Positions 46,881 to 56,018 of a stretch of DNA of 64,000 bases are shown here, piece by piece (within the stretch, counting starts at the first letter, position 1; every line of letters begins with the position of its first letter). The notes below the pieces were generated by a model. It saw only the letters and a program-made list of their open reading frames with translations, was not told the origin of the DNA and made no database searches. Made by a program: the position numbers and the translations under genes. The DNA is from Candidatus Omnitrophota bacterium (GTDB taxonomy: Bacteria; Ratteibacteria; UBA8468; B48-G9; JAFGKM01): assembly GCA_023819375.1 (NCBI GenBank), contig JAMWDI010000003.1:1-64000 (forward strand), read 5' to 3'.

Positions 46881-47495
46881 CTAAAAGTTGATAAGATTTT
46901 CAATGGGAATGTCAAGAATTGGCTTGTCTTTATAATTTTTATAATTAAAATGCCACCATTCAGTTTTTGCAGGTATAAAACCATATTTTTTCATTACCTC
47001 ATGGAGAATTTTGCGATGTTTTATTGCAAGAGGTGGTAAATTGTTGTAATTTGAATATGCCTTTTTAGAAAATTCATCATAATCTGTAGGCATTAAAACA
47101 TCTTTACCATTCAAATCAACTAAACTAATATCAACAGCATAACCTTTACAATGGACAGGATTTTTTTCAGGATTGGCTATAAATTTAGGATTTGGGCAAA
47201 ATTCCCACAATATTTTTTGAACAGATAATGGTCTATATCCGTCGAATATCTTGAGTTTGTATCCATATTTTTTTAATTCATTATTAACCTTTCTTAAAGC
47301 GATAGCAACTTCTTCAGCAACAAAGCAAACAGGTAACGGGTAGAGAACTTTTTTTGTAAAATTTTTTTCTGTTGCATATCTTATATCAAGAACTATATCA
47401 GGAATGAAATCTTTTATGTTTACAAGTTTTGTTTCAGAAGAAACAAATAGACGAAAAACTAAAAAAATTAAAATTAAGGATTTAACCCATTTCAT
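46881..47495 (-). CDS. D-alanyl-D-alanine dipeptidase, VanX family, secreted
   Basis: About 204 residues from the ATG at 47495, which begins a signal peptide (WVKSLILIFLVFRLFVSS). The frame extends to 47609, but the upstream part adds a non-signal-like leader. Family motifs are DIVLDIRYATEKNF, FDGYRPLSVQ, HCKGYAVDISLVD (zinc His and Asp) and EWWHFNY (Glu and zinc His). VanX-type enzymes cut D-Ala-D-Ala. An exported form without other van genes suggests peptidoglycan turnover rather than glycopeptide resistance. It has no clear ribosome-binding site. Confidence 0.85.
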   Translation of the reverse strand: MKWVKSLILIFLVFRLFVSSETKLVNIKDFIPDIVLDIRYATEKNFTKKVLYPLPVCFVAEEVAIALRKVNNELKKYGYKLKIFDGYRPLSVQKILWEFCPNPKFIANPEKNPVHCKGYAVDISLVDLNGKDVLMPTDYDEFSKKAYSNYNNLPPLAIKHRKILHEVMKKYGFIPAKTEWWHFNYKNYKDKPILDIPIENLINF

Positions 47496-48205
47496 AATAT
47501 TTATTTTAAAACAATTCTGAGTAATTTCATAATTCAAAAATTTTTTACCTATAACAGGCATTTTTGAGCGTCTTATAAAATTTTTTTGAGAATATTTGTT
47601 TTCCATCAATTTTATTTTTTTTAATTATTGAATGTTTGATTTTCTTAAAGTATTTTTGATTATAAGTTGACAAAAGAAAATTTATTTTTGTGAAAATCAA
47701 CAAATTTTTCATAATTTAGATTTTTAAGTAGGATTTCTTAATTGAGCAAAAGTAAAAATTCTCATGAGATAATCTGTTTAAATATTGTCACCTGATCTTT
47801 TTCATTTCCAACCAAAAATAAAAAATTTTTTATCATTTCAGTAAAAAGCCAATATTTTTCTACAATTGAATTATTTTTTACAGATTTTTGTTGAACTAAT
47901 ATAAAGAAGAGTTGTCAATTTATTTCTTCTTTAAAAATTTTATAATTTCTTCAGAAGAATATTTCAACTTTTCCTCTTAAATCAATTTTGCTCCTTTTGA
48001 ATTTATTTTTTGAGGATTTTTTAAGATTATTATGTTTTTTTCTGGAACGCCACGATTTGTTTCGGGATAGATAGTAATATAATCAACTGGTTTATTTATA
48101 AAAATCGTCATTTAATAATTTCGCCATTATATTTAACTGGTTTGTAAAACATTTTTTAAGTTTATTTCATAATTAAATTTCCTTTATCAAAAAGGTTTTA
48201 AAAAT
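47496..48205 (-). pseudogene. Gene-free stretch holding a decayed glycosyltransferase-like gene
   Basis: No intact gene is present. On the minus strand between about 48165 and 47935 one frame, broken by stops and a shift, reads FYKPVKYNGEIIK, PVDYITIYPETNRG and IILKNPQKINSKGAKLI. The DYITIYPE...G...K segment is like the N-terminal half of glycosyltransferases that carry 'DxYIxIYPExxxGNPxxAKxVVRWxLN'. Further downstream on that strand (about 47880-47760) another open piece has no recognisable match. The assignment is tentative. Confidence 0.35.
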
Positions 48206-48210
48206 TAAAT

Positions 48211-48238
48211 TTGACTTTTTTGAAATTTGTGATATAAT
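48211..48238 (+). promoter_or_regulatory. Promoter of the cas operon
   Basis: TTGACT, 16 bases, perfect TATAAT. The cas6 ATG follows 12 bases after the -10 box without a Shine-Dalgarno, so the mRNA would have a leader of about six bases or none. Confidence 0.65.
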
Positions 48239-48250
48239 AAATATAATAAA

Positions 48251-49000
48251 ATGAGATTTTTAGTAAAATTTCTTTCTGAAAAAGAAGTCCCTCTTCCTCT
48301 AAATATTAGAAGTTTTTTTATTTCGTTTATAAAAAAGACCTTTGAAAGTGAAGATAAGAATTTTTATAGGATTTTATTTGAAAATAAAAAAGCAAAACCA
48401 TATGTTTTTTCTCCATTTTTTGGTAAAGAATTTGAAAAGGGAAAAGTGGGAAAAGATATTTCCTTTATTTTTTCAAGTGGGGATTTTAAAGTAATTTCAA
48501 ATTTTTGGAATGGGCTAATAATTTTAAAAAAGAAAAAAGAAGACTTTATAGAAATAAAAAATGAAAAATTTTATTTGAGAGATATTAAACTTTTGCCAAA
48601 TAAAAAAATAAATAGTGGAAGGATTCTTCTTAAAACTATCGGGATTTCAGTTCTTTCAAATCCTGAAAGTTCTGCGAAAAATTTTAAAGAATGGTATATA
48701 ATTCCAGAAAGAGAAAATATGGAAAAATTCAATGAAATTTTGAGAAAAAGAACAGAGGAAAGGATAAAATTTATAGAGGGGATTGATAGGAAAATAAATC
48801 TTAAATTTTTATTTTCTGACAATTACGAAAATTCAATTAATGAGACAATTGTTCCACATTATAATGGATTTGTAAGAGGTTTTAGAGGGATATTTATTTT
48901 AGAAGGAGATATTGAAGTTTTACAGTTTTTGTATGACTATGGCTTTGGAGTGAGGACAGGACAAGGCTTTGGTCTTCTTGAAATAGTAAAAGAATTATGA
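48251..49000 (+). CDS. cas6: CRISPR RNA endonuclease Cas6
   Basis: 249 residues, two ferredoxin-like halves as in Cas6. The C-terminal glycine-rich stretch (NGFVRGFRGIFILEG, then YDYGFGVRTGQGFGLLEI) is the Cas6 signature. A catalytic His is not obvious from family alignment; His in VPHYNG is one candidate. It cuts the pre-crRNA in the repeat to leave an eight-base 5' tag, here expected to be ATTTAAAC. It is the first gene of the operon and overlaps the next gene by four bases (ATGA). Confidence 0.9.
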   Translation: MRFLVKFLSEKEVPLPLNIRSFFISFIKKTFESEDKNFYRILFENKKAKPYVFSPFFGKEFEKGKVGKDISFIFSSGDFKVISNFWNGLIILKKKKEDFIEIKNEKFYLRDIKLLPNKKINSGRILLKTIGISVLSNPESSAKNFKEWYIIPERENMEKFNEILRKRTEERIKFIEGIDRKINLKFLFSDNYENSINETIVPHYNGFVRGFRGIFILEGDIEVLQFLYDYGFGVRTGQGFGLLEIVKEL

Positions 49001-49317
49001 AAAAACATTTAATAAACGAAACAAAAATTAAAAATAAATTAAAAGGTGTACTTTCAGGTTATGATATTGACAGAATTTCTTTCAAAAGAGATAAAAGATT
49101 AATTATTGAAAATGTTTTAAATCATGGCCGAGATAAAGAAATAAAATGGGTTTTGAAAAATTATAAAAAGGATGACATTATTTCTGTTCTTAAAAATCCA
49201 TCAAAGGGCTTCTGGAACAAAAAATCATTGAATTTCTGGTTAACTATATTTAATGTAAAAATTGAAAAAGAAAAATATGAAAGAGCAATCAGAAAAATCA
49301 TTTTTGAAGCCAGATAA
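48997..49317 (+). CDS. DUF6922-like small protein, probable antitoxin partner
   Basis: 106 residues, basic, helical. It resembles the small proteins that precede AbiEii-type nucleotidyltransferase toxins, with the pattern LNHGRDKEIKWVLKNYKKDDIISVLKNP and KSLNFWLTIF. In such pairs it is the likely antitoxin, although that is inferred from position. Its start overlaps cas6 and its end overlaps the toxin remnant, so it is translationally tied to the cas operon. Confidence 0.65.
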   Translation: MKKHLINETKIKNKLKGVLSGYDIDRISFKRDKRLIIENVLNHGRDKEIKWVLKNYKKDDIISVLKNPSKGFWNKKSLNFWLTIFNVKIEKEKYERAIRKIIFEAR

Positions 49318-49667
49318 TACTGAAATTTTAAGTAAGCATCAGAAAGAAATTCTAAAATTACTTGATTTTACAAAAAAATTTAATTTTTATCTTGCTGGTG
49401 GAACAGGACTTGCTTTATATTTAGGGCATAGAAGTTCAATTGATTTTGATTTTTATACAGAAAAAAATTTAAAGATTTATCAATATATTTTAAAGAAGGA
49501 GAAATAGTAATGAATTCTGAAGATACTTTTGAAATAATTTTAAAAGAGATAAGTCAGCCAAAGAAAACGAAAAAAGAATTAAAATATTTGAAAATGTGAA
49601 ATGGGGCGATATGAAAAAATTTATAAAAAAAGAAGTTGAGTTATTCTTGAAGAAGGAGATAAAATGA
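49277..49667 (+). pseudogene. Broken AbiEii/AbiGii-type nucleotidyltransferase toxin gene
   Basis: The first frame (ATG 49277 to stop 49507) reads LSKHQKEILKLLDFTKKFNFYLAGGTGLALYLGHR and SIDFDFYT, the GG-x-A...DxDF core of the AbiEii nucleotidyltransferase fold. Near 49490 the sequence continues in another frame as FKEGEIVMNSEDTFEIILKEIS, the next conserved segment. After a deletion of most of the middle, the C-terminal piece KIFENVKWGDMKKFIKKEV follows and its stop overlaps the cas8b start (ATGA). The gene was once complete and coupled to cas8b, and is now inactive. Confidence 0.75.
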
Positions 49668-51451
49668 ACGACAAAATTATTCTCTATCCCTCAAACTGGC
49701 TCTACAACGCCGGAGTAGTCGGTTTTTTAAGAATACTAGAGTTTGCAGGAAAGGGAGATACTTTTGAATTTAAAGATGATGGGAGTGTTGAGATACAGAA
49801 AGTAGCATTGGATAATTTTGAAATTTGCTATTTCGAATACGTCTCCAAGTTATATTTAATACAAAGATTTTCTTTAAAAGAGCTGACAAGTTTTGTTAAA
49901 AATCTTAAGAATAAAGGGAGCGAGGAGGAGAAAAATGAAATAGGGAAAGTAGAAAGCAAAGTAAAAGAAAGCGAAAATGAAATTCAGAATAAAATTCTTA
50001 GTGTTAATGCGAATAAAGATTGGAATGGTTTTGCAAAAATGATATACGAGATACAAAATACTTTGTCTCAAAAAATCAATGAAATTAAGGAAGAATTAAA
50101 AAATATCCTTAAAAAAGAGACAGACAAAAAGATAGAACAAAACATTAATAAGATTGAGAAAAATTTTAAGAAAGTTTTTAATTCCATTTTTGAATTTAAA
50201 GCTCAAGCTGATTTTTTGGGTAATTTTTATTTTAACAAAAGTGAGGTTGCAAATCCAAAAGGAAGGAGATTAGAAAGATCCCAAAAATTTAAGGAAAAGT
50301 ATTTACTTCCTGTAATAGGATCTAAATCTGGAGATATATTATGTATCTTTTGTGGTAATAGATATTCCGAAGAAAATATTTCAGAACTTGCTGAGGGAGA
50401 TTTTTCTATTTTGGGTATCAGTAGTAAAAAATTTGCCAATTTCTATAATTATTACAGCAAAAATGGTATTTCTTACAATAGAAAATGCTCCTTATGTCAA
50501 TTAATTCTTCTTTGTGCATTTGCAGGTTTTAATTTGAAACCATTTTCACTTAGAGAATTGGATGAAACAGATTATATTTTTGTGAATTATCCGTCTTTCA
50601 AAGAAGCATTTAATGTGAACAATAAAATTCAAGAAGAATTTAAAAACTACCAGTTTGGGACAATGGGTGAAAAAATTAACACCTATATGAAATCCCTTGA
50701 ATTAATCTTAACTATTTCAGAAAAAAAGACAAGATGGTTATTGGAAAATACTTACTTTGCAGAAATAAAGACATCGCCGAATAAGAAAGAAGGAAAACCT
50801 AAATTTGTATATTTCAATATTGATAAAGCATTTGCAGAGGTATTTAATGAATTTGATATTGGTAAACTTTTCAAGGATCTTTCATTCTGGTATGAGGTTT
50901 ATAAAAATAATAGAGTATATCTTTCAACTGAGATATTAAAAAGATTGTTAGAGAAAAAACCTTTAATTTATATTGCTTTTAAAATGTTCTCGGAGAAAAT
51001 CAGGGATAAAGATACTTACATGCTTCCTATATGGAGCATAATTTTATTAGAATTTTTGATAAACCAAAAAAGGAGGTTAAACATGGATGCTAAAAAATCG
51101 TATGGGATATTAAAAAGTATCCAGGAGGAGGGCAGGAGGAGTTTTTCTCTTGAGGAGATTGATAAGGACAAGCGATTTCATATTTCTCAAAGGTTCTTAA
51201 CATTAATTAGAGGAGCCAGAAAGGAAGATTTTTATAATGAACTTCTAAGGCTTTTTGTAGTATATGAAAAACCTGTTCCAGAAACTCTTTTTTCATTGTT
51301 AACAGAAAGTGAAGAAATTTCCTTTCAAGAAAAAGCCTTAGCTTTTTTAACAGGATTTATAAATCCTGAAGAAACAGAAATTTTAGAGATAAATAAAAAG
51401 GAGGAGGTGAAAAATGAAGAGGCCATCTCTAACAATAACTTATATTGTTAA
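49664..51451 (+). CDS. cas8b: Type I-B Cascade large subunit Cas8b (Cst1, CXXC-CXXC)
   Basis: 595 residues. The N-terminal IILYPSNWLYNAGVVGFLRIL and the two Cys pairs CIFC (residue ~226) and CSLC (~275) are the signature of the Cst1/CXXC-CXXC family that serves as large subunit in the Tneap branch of type I-B. The Cys pairs likely bind zinc. It recognises the PAM and helps load the target by analogy. A helical C-terminal part (~440-580) may supply the small-subunit role. GAAGGAGATAAA precedes the ATG. Confidence 0.9.
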   Translation: MNDKIILYPSNWLYNAGVVGFLRILEFAGKGDTFEFKDDGSVEIQKVALDNFEICYFEYVSKLYLIQRFSLKELTSFVKNLKNKGSEEEKNEIGKVESKVKESENEIQNKILSVNANKDWNGFAKMIYEIQNTLSQKINEIKEELKNILKKETDKKIEQNINKIEKNFKKVFNSIFEFKAQADFLGNFYFNKSEVANPKGRRLERSQKFKEKYLLPVIGSKSGDILCIFCGNRYSEENISELAEGDFSILGISSKKFANFYNYYSKNGISYNRKCSLCQLILLCAFAGFNLKPFSLRELDETDYIFVNYPSFKEAFNVNNKIQEEFKNYQFGTMGEKINTYMKSLELILTISEKKTRWLLENTYFAEIKTSPNKKEGKPKFVYFNIDKAFAEVFNEFDIGKLFKDLSFWYEVYKNNRVYLSTEILKRLLEKKPLIYIAFKMFSEKIRDKDTYMLPIWSIILLEFLINQKRRLNMDAKKSYGILKSIQEEGRRSFSLEEIDKDKRFHISQRFLTLIRGARKEDFYNELLRLFVVYEKPVPETLFSLLTESEEISFQEKALAFLTGFINPEETEILEINKKEEVKNEEAISNNNLYC

Positions 51452-52319
51452 GGCATTTCCATGTAATTATGATGAAGGATATGGAAATGTCTCTGTAGCA
51501 AAGAAAGTCCATAGAGGAAGTGGAGAAACATATCTTTTTACATCTCGTCAGGCATTGAGATATTCTATAGTGAATTGGTTAGTAGAACACAATATATGGA
51601 AATATGCACAATTAACACCAGCTGAGGGTGTAATACAATATACTCCTGATCAATTAATAAAAGAATTTCCAGAAGAAGCGGATATTTTTGGCTATATGAT
51701 AACTACTGGAAGAAAACAACAAGCACAAACAAGAGCAGCAGTTGCCAAATTAACACATTTGATTTCTCTGGAACCATGGTATGGTGATCAGGAGCTTCTG
51801 ACAAATAAAAATTTTGCGGATAGATTAAAAAGAAATCCTGATATGGCAAACATTGAAACGGGATATAATTATTACAAATATACCCTTTCCGTTGATTTAG
51901 ATAGAGTTGGTGAAGATGAGAATTTCAACCATCATCTCACAAAGAAAGAAAAAATAAAAAGAGTATGCGACTTGATAGAAGCAACTAAATTTTTATTTCG
52001 CGACATACGAGGAAAAAGAGAAAGTTTAATACCTCTCTTTATAATTGGTGGAGTATATCATATAAAATCTCCATTTTTCCATAACGCTGTAAATATAGAG
52101 TTTAAAGGTTTTAAACCTTACATAAAATGGGAAGGAGTAAAACAAGTCCTTGAAACAGAATATAAGATTGATGAAAAAAATAAAATAAAAATAGAAAATT
52201 TCACATTCAAAGGAATCCAAAAAGGAGAATTTGGTGACGATTTGGGCATTAATGAATCCCCTTTTGAGATTTTGGACAAAATTAAAGAGGAGGTAGTAAA
52301 GGCATATAATGAACAATAG
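51414..52319 (+). CDS. cas7: Cascade backbone protein Cas7 (Cst2/DevR family)
   Basis: 301 residues, start at ATG 51414 after GGAGGTGAAA, overlapping the cas8b end by 38 bases. LTITYIVKAFPCNYDEGYGN, KVHRGSGETYLFTSRQALRYSIVNWL and the C-terminal LIPLFIIGGVYHIKSPFF fit DevR/Cst2 Cas7. Multiple copies coat the crRNA spacer. Confidence 0.92.
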   Translation: MKRPSLTITYIVKAFPCNYDEGYGNVSVAKKVHRGSGETYLFTSRQALRYSIVNWLVEHNIWKYAQLTPAEGVIQYTPDQLIKEFPEEADIFGYMITTGRKQQAQTRAAVAKLTHLISLEPWYGDQELLTNKNFADRLKRNPDMANIETGYNYYKYTLSVDLDRVGEDENFNHHLTKKEKIKRVCDLIEATKFLFRDIRGKRESLIPLFIIGGVYHIKSPFFHNAVNIEFKGFKPYIKWEGVKQVLETEYKIDEKNKIKIENFTFKGIQKGEFGDDLGINESPFEILDKIKEEVVKAYNEQ

Positions 52320-52998
52320 AATAATAAAACTCAAAACATTCCAGGAAAAAGCAGTTTTTAGGGTTCCATACTCAATGGAAGTAATAGAGACTTATCCATT
52401 ACCACCTTATTCTACAATTCTTGGTTTAGTTCATAATGTTCTTTCAAGTTTAACCATCATAAATGATATAAATATTTCTGTTCAAGGTAAATATGGGAAT
52501 TTAGTTCGCGAGTTTGTCAGGTATCACAAATATGAAAAAGATAAAAAGGAAGGGAAGCGCTATCCTATTATTGTTACATCTTTAATTGATCTTGAATTGA
52601 TAATTCATATTAAAATGCCAAATGAAGAACTTCACAGTAAACTTTTATGTTCTCTTTCAAATCCTCCTTACTTTTTATATCTTGGAAGTTCAGAAGATTT
52701 AATAATTGAGATGAAAGTTTGCGAAAGTGAAGAAAGTGAACTTGATCCCTTAGAAACAGAAAAGGGTGGAATAACTCTTCCATATAATTGTTATATACCT
52801 TTTGGAATTGCTCAGGATTTAGAATTAGATGGAATACCTTATTTGATACCTTCTTACTATCGACTTTTATCAAAATCTACAAAAGAAATCTTTAGAAATT
52901 TTGAAATGATAAAAGTCAAATATGCTCATGCAGGACAAACAGTTATAAAAAAATTAATAGTGGATAAGGATGGAATACCAATATGGTGGATGAAATAA
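52309..52998 (+). CDS. cas5: Cascade protein Cas5 (Cas5t/Cas5h type)
   Basis: 229 residues. The N-terminal FQEKAVFRVPYSMEVIETYPLPPYSTILGLVHNVL is typical of Cas5, which caps the 5' tag of the crRNA and touches Cas8. AGGAGG precedes the ATG. It overlaps cas7 by 11 bases and cas3 by 16. Confidence 0.92.
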   Translation: MNNRIIKLKTFQEKAVFRVPYSMEVIETYPLPPYSTILGLVHNVLSSLTIINDINISVQGKYGNLVREFVRYHKYEKDKKEGKRYPIIVTSLIDLELIIHIKMPNEELHSKLLCSLSNPPYFLYLGSSEDLIIEMKVCESEESELDPLETEKGGITLPYNCYIPFGIAQDLELDGIPYLIPSYYRLLSKSTKEIFRNFEMIKVKYAHAGQTVIKKLIVDKDGIPIWWMK

Positions 52999-55199
52999 TG
53001 GATGGAATAATAGCCAAATCATATCCTCAAAAGACATTGAAAGAACATACTAAAGATGTTATGAATTTATTTGATGAGTTAAAGAGATTAAGTGATAAAT
53101 TGGGTATAAAACTTGCAGAAGAGGATTGGAAGACATTGGAGTTAGCGTGTTTTTACCATGATTTTGGTAAAGCAAATTCGGTTTTTCAGAAAAAGATCAC
53201 AAAATCTCTCAATCTTTCAGATATCCCACATAATTTTTTATCAATCTTTTTCTTACAAAATAAAAATGAGATGCTTTTAAAACTTGTGGCTTTCCATCAC
53301 TGGAGAGATTTTCCTGATTTAAGAGAAGAGATGATAGAGCAAATTCGTGGTGATATTTCCTGCTATATTTCAAAAATACAAGAATATTTCAATAAATCTT
53401 TCAACTTAAGGAAAAGTCTTGAATTCAAAAAAGATTTGGAAAAACTTCAGAGATATTATTTTCGTAGAATAGATGGAAGCATTGATTTAAAAAAGGAATC
53501 CAAATTCATTATCCTTTTGGGTTTATTAAATAGAATAGACCATTCAGCCTCTGCTGGAGTTCCAGTTGAAATCGAGCCAATCAATAAATATGAAATAACT
53601 CAAAATTTTTTGCTAAAGAAGACTGCCGAACCATGGCAGTTATCAGAATTAAGTAAAGATTATAAAGATAAGAATGGAATTGTTACAGCATCTACTGGAA
53701 TGGGTAAAACAGAAATGTCTTTATTGTGGAGTAATTCCCAAAAGACTTTTTATACCCTACCTGTAAGAACCTCGGTAACTGCTATGTTTAGAAGATTGAA
53801 GGGACTATTTGGAGAGAAGAAAGTTGGATTGCTTTATTCAGATGCATTAAGCAATTTATTTCTTGAGGAAAACAAGTTATCAACAGATGATATTTTCTAT
53901 CATTATGATATAGCTAAAAATTTATCTTATCCATTGATAGTTTCTACAGCTGATCAAATTTTTACTGCAACTTTGAAATATTTAGGTTTTGAAAAAATTT
54001 ATGCAACCTTATCTTATTCAAGAGTTATAGTTGATGAGATACAAGCCTATTCACCGCAAACGATGGCTATAATAATTCATGGTTTAAATGAGATAGCTTC
54101 TATAGGTGGAAAATTTTTGATAGTTACAGCTACTTTTCCATCTTTCGTAAAAGATGAACTTCCACTTGATTTCTCAATAACTAAAATTCCAAATTTAAAA
54201 AAACATAATGTTAAGTTAGTGGATGAACCTTTAGCAGAAAATACCATAATAAAAAAACTACTATCAAAATTAATAAGCAAAGGAATAGGTAAAATTCTAA
54301 TTGTCTGTAATACTGTTGAAAAAGCCCAAGAGTTATATAAAATTTTAAAAGATTTAAAAGAATTTTCACCCTTATTACTTCATTCCAGATTTACGCGGTT
54401 TGATAGGAATTTTAAAGAAAATACTGTGCTAAGAGAAAATTTTAATGGAATTTTAATCTCTACTCAGGTTATTGAAGTTTCTCTTGATATTGATTTTGAT
54501 ATTTTAATCACTGAAATGGCTCCTTTGGATGTTTTAGTACAAAGAATGGGCAGAATTTATAGAAGATTTAAAAGTGATGGTGAATTTTATCCTTCAGAAC
54601 CTAATGTGTATATTTTTACAGAAGACCCTTCAGGAATTGGAACAGTTTATGAAAAGGAGATTATAGAAAAATCTAAAGATTTTCTAAAGAGTGGAATCTT
54701 ATCTGAGAAAGATAAGTATCAAATGACAAAAGAATTTTATTCTAAAAGGAATATACAAAATACAAAATATTGGACAAAATTTAATAATGCGCTAAATGGT
54801 ATTAAATCCTATTCAGTTAATAAAAAAACAGAGGCGCAGGAAATATTTCGTGATATAAGTCAAATTGAGGTTATTCCTCAAGGTTTGTTAGAATATGAAG
54901 TTCAAAATGAAAGAATACTAAAGAAACTTGGTTTTGACAAAGGGCCTTTTAGAAACGTTATTGAAAAAATAAAAATAGAAGATAGAAAAGAAAAAATCTT
55001 ATTTATAGAATTGATCAAAGATTTTATGGTACCAATTCCTCTTTATAGAATTAAAAAAAATTTTTTATCTCTTTGTAATTACATCCAAAATAGTAAACTA
55101 AAAGAATTTTTAACCAATGTTAAAGTAGTTGACTATAAATATAATAATGAATTAGGGCTTTTATGTGAAAAAGACGAAGACGCTATGGGAATTATTTAA
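52983..55199 (+). CDS. cas3: CRISPR nuclease-helicase Cas3 (HD + DExH)
   Basis: 738 residues. The N-terminal HD nuclease has the HD in CFYHDFGK (residue ~57) and AFHHWRD further on. The helicase has Walker A STGMGKTEMS (~236), DEIQAY (DExH box, ~350), VTATFPS (motif III) and QRMGRIYRR (motif VI, ~520). It unwinds and shreds target DNA recruited by Cascade. The start could also be the in-frame ATG at 52998. All catalytic motifs are intact, so the interference module looks functional. Confidence 0.94.
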   Translation: MVDEIMDGIIAKSYPQKTLKEHTKDVMNLFDELKRLSDKLGIKLAEEDWKTLELACFYHDFGKANSVFQKKITKSLNLSDIPHNFLSIFFLQNKNEMLLKLVAFHHWRDFPDLREEMIEQIRGDISCYISKIQEYFNKSFNLRKSLEFKKDLEKLQRYYFRRIDGSIDLKKESKFIILLGLLNRIDHSASAGVPVEIEPINKYEITQNFLLKKTAEPWQLSELSKDYKDKNGIVTASTGMGKTEMSLLWSNSQKTFYTLPVRTSVTAMFRRLKGLFGEKKVGLLYSDALSNLFLEENKLSTDDIFYHYDIAKNLSYPLIVSTADQIFTATLKYLGFEKIYATLSYSRVIVDEIQAYSPQTMAIIIHGLNEIASIGGKFLIVTATFPSFVKDELPLDFSITKIPNLKKHNVKLVDEPLAENTIIKKLLSKLISKGIGKILIVCNTVEKAQELYKILKDLKEFSPLLLHSRFTRFDRNFKENTVLRENFNGILISTQVIEVSLDIDFDILITEMAPLDVLVQRMGRIYRRFKSDGEFYPSEPNVYIFTEDPSGIGTVYEKEIIEKSKDFLKSGILSEKDKYQMTKEFYSKRNIQNTKYWTKFNNALNGIKSYSVNKKTEAQEIFRDISQIEVIPQGLLEYEVQNERILKKLGFDKGPFRNVIEKIKIEDRKEKILFIELIKDFMVPIPLYRIKKNFLSLCNYIQNSKLKEFLTNVKVVDYKYNNELGLLCEKDEDAMGII

Positions 55200-55501
55200 A
55201 AAATTTTGATTAGATAACTTTATTCATTTAAATGAATTGAGAATTATATGTATTCAAATTGTGTATTGTATTATTTGCCCAAAAATCATAATTATTTTTG
55301 TGTCAAATACAGATATAAAATTTTTTTATTGTAATGATGTTTCAAATTTGTTCAATTATATTTTAAATTTTTGTTATGAATTTGTAAAAAGGAAATGACA
55401 GAAAGGTAAAATCTATGCAATATCAAAAATATAAAGGTTCTGAAGTTGATTTTGTTCTTAATGGAAATTTGCTTTTGAGGTTAAGTAATAAACTATGATT
55501 T
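55200..55501 (+). other. Scar between cas3 and cas4 with palindrome and DUF4143-ATPase remnant
   Basis: 302 bases with no intact gene. ATTCATTTAAATGAAT (55222-55237) is a perfect 16-base palindrome just after cas3. Near 55420-55498 a frame reads YQKYKGSEVDFVLNGNLLL before a stop, which matches the C-terminal nuclease-like region (EVDFV) of DUF4143 AAA ATPases. This is the 3' scrap of a lost mobile or defence ATPase gene. No strong promoter for cas4 was recognised. Confidence 0.55.
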
Positions 55502-56014
55502 ATGATTGAATTAATTGAAGAAAGAATAACAGGGACACAGGTTGCTTATTATATTGTATGTAAAAGGAAGTTGTGGCTTTTTTCTCATCAGATACAAATG
55601 GAAGAGTTTTCTGATTATGTGATAATTGGAAAGATTATAAGTGAGGAAAGTTTTAAAAGAGAAAAATATAAAGAGGTAAATATTGAAAATTTAAAAATTG
55701 ATTATATAAAGGTTGGAAATGAGATAATAGTAAATGAAGTAAAAAAATCAAGAAAACTTGAAGAAAGTCATATATGGCAGGTGAAATATTATATTTATAG
55801 GTTAAGGAATTTAGGTTTGAATTGTTCTCGCGGCATAATACATTATCCAAAAATTTTTAAAAAGATTGATGTTGAATATAAAGAAGATGATACTGAAAAA
55901 ATTGAAGAGGCACTATTAAAAATAAAAGAAATTATAAATATGGAAAAGATACCAGAGGTTATAAATAAACCATATTGCAGAAGATGTTCTTATTTTGAAC
56001 TTTGTTATATATGA
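55502..56014 (+). CDS. cas4: CRISPR adaptation exonuclease Cas4
   Basis: 170 residues, a Cas4a-type RecB-family nuclease. The first cluster Cys is in YIVCKRKLWLF and the last three in CRRCSYFELC, which would hold an iron-sulfur cluster. Nuclease residues include the Glu-x-Lys in VNEVKKSRK and Gln in HIWQVKYYIYRL. It trims prespacers and checks the PAM with Cas1-Cas2. It overlaps the frame of cas1 only if cas1 used an upstream TTG. Confidence 0.93.
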   Translation: MIELIEERITGTQVAYYIVCKRKLWLFSHQIQMEEFSDYVIIGKIISEESFKREKYKEVNIENLKIDYIKVGNEIIVNEVKKSRKLEESHIWQVKYYIYRLRNLGLNCSRGIIHYPKIFKKIDVEYKEDDTEKIEEALLKIKEIINMEKIPEVINKPYCRRCSYFELCYI

Positions 56015-56018
56015 AGAC

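Noticed and set aside
46881-47609. Start of the VanX-like gene at 47609
   Set aside because: It would put a 38-residue polar leader ahead of an evident signal peptide. The ATG at 47495 is preferred, though neither has a clear ribosome-binding site.
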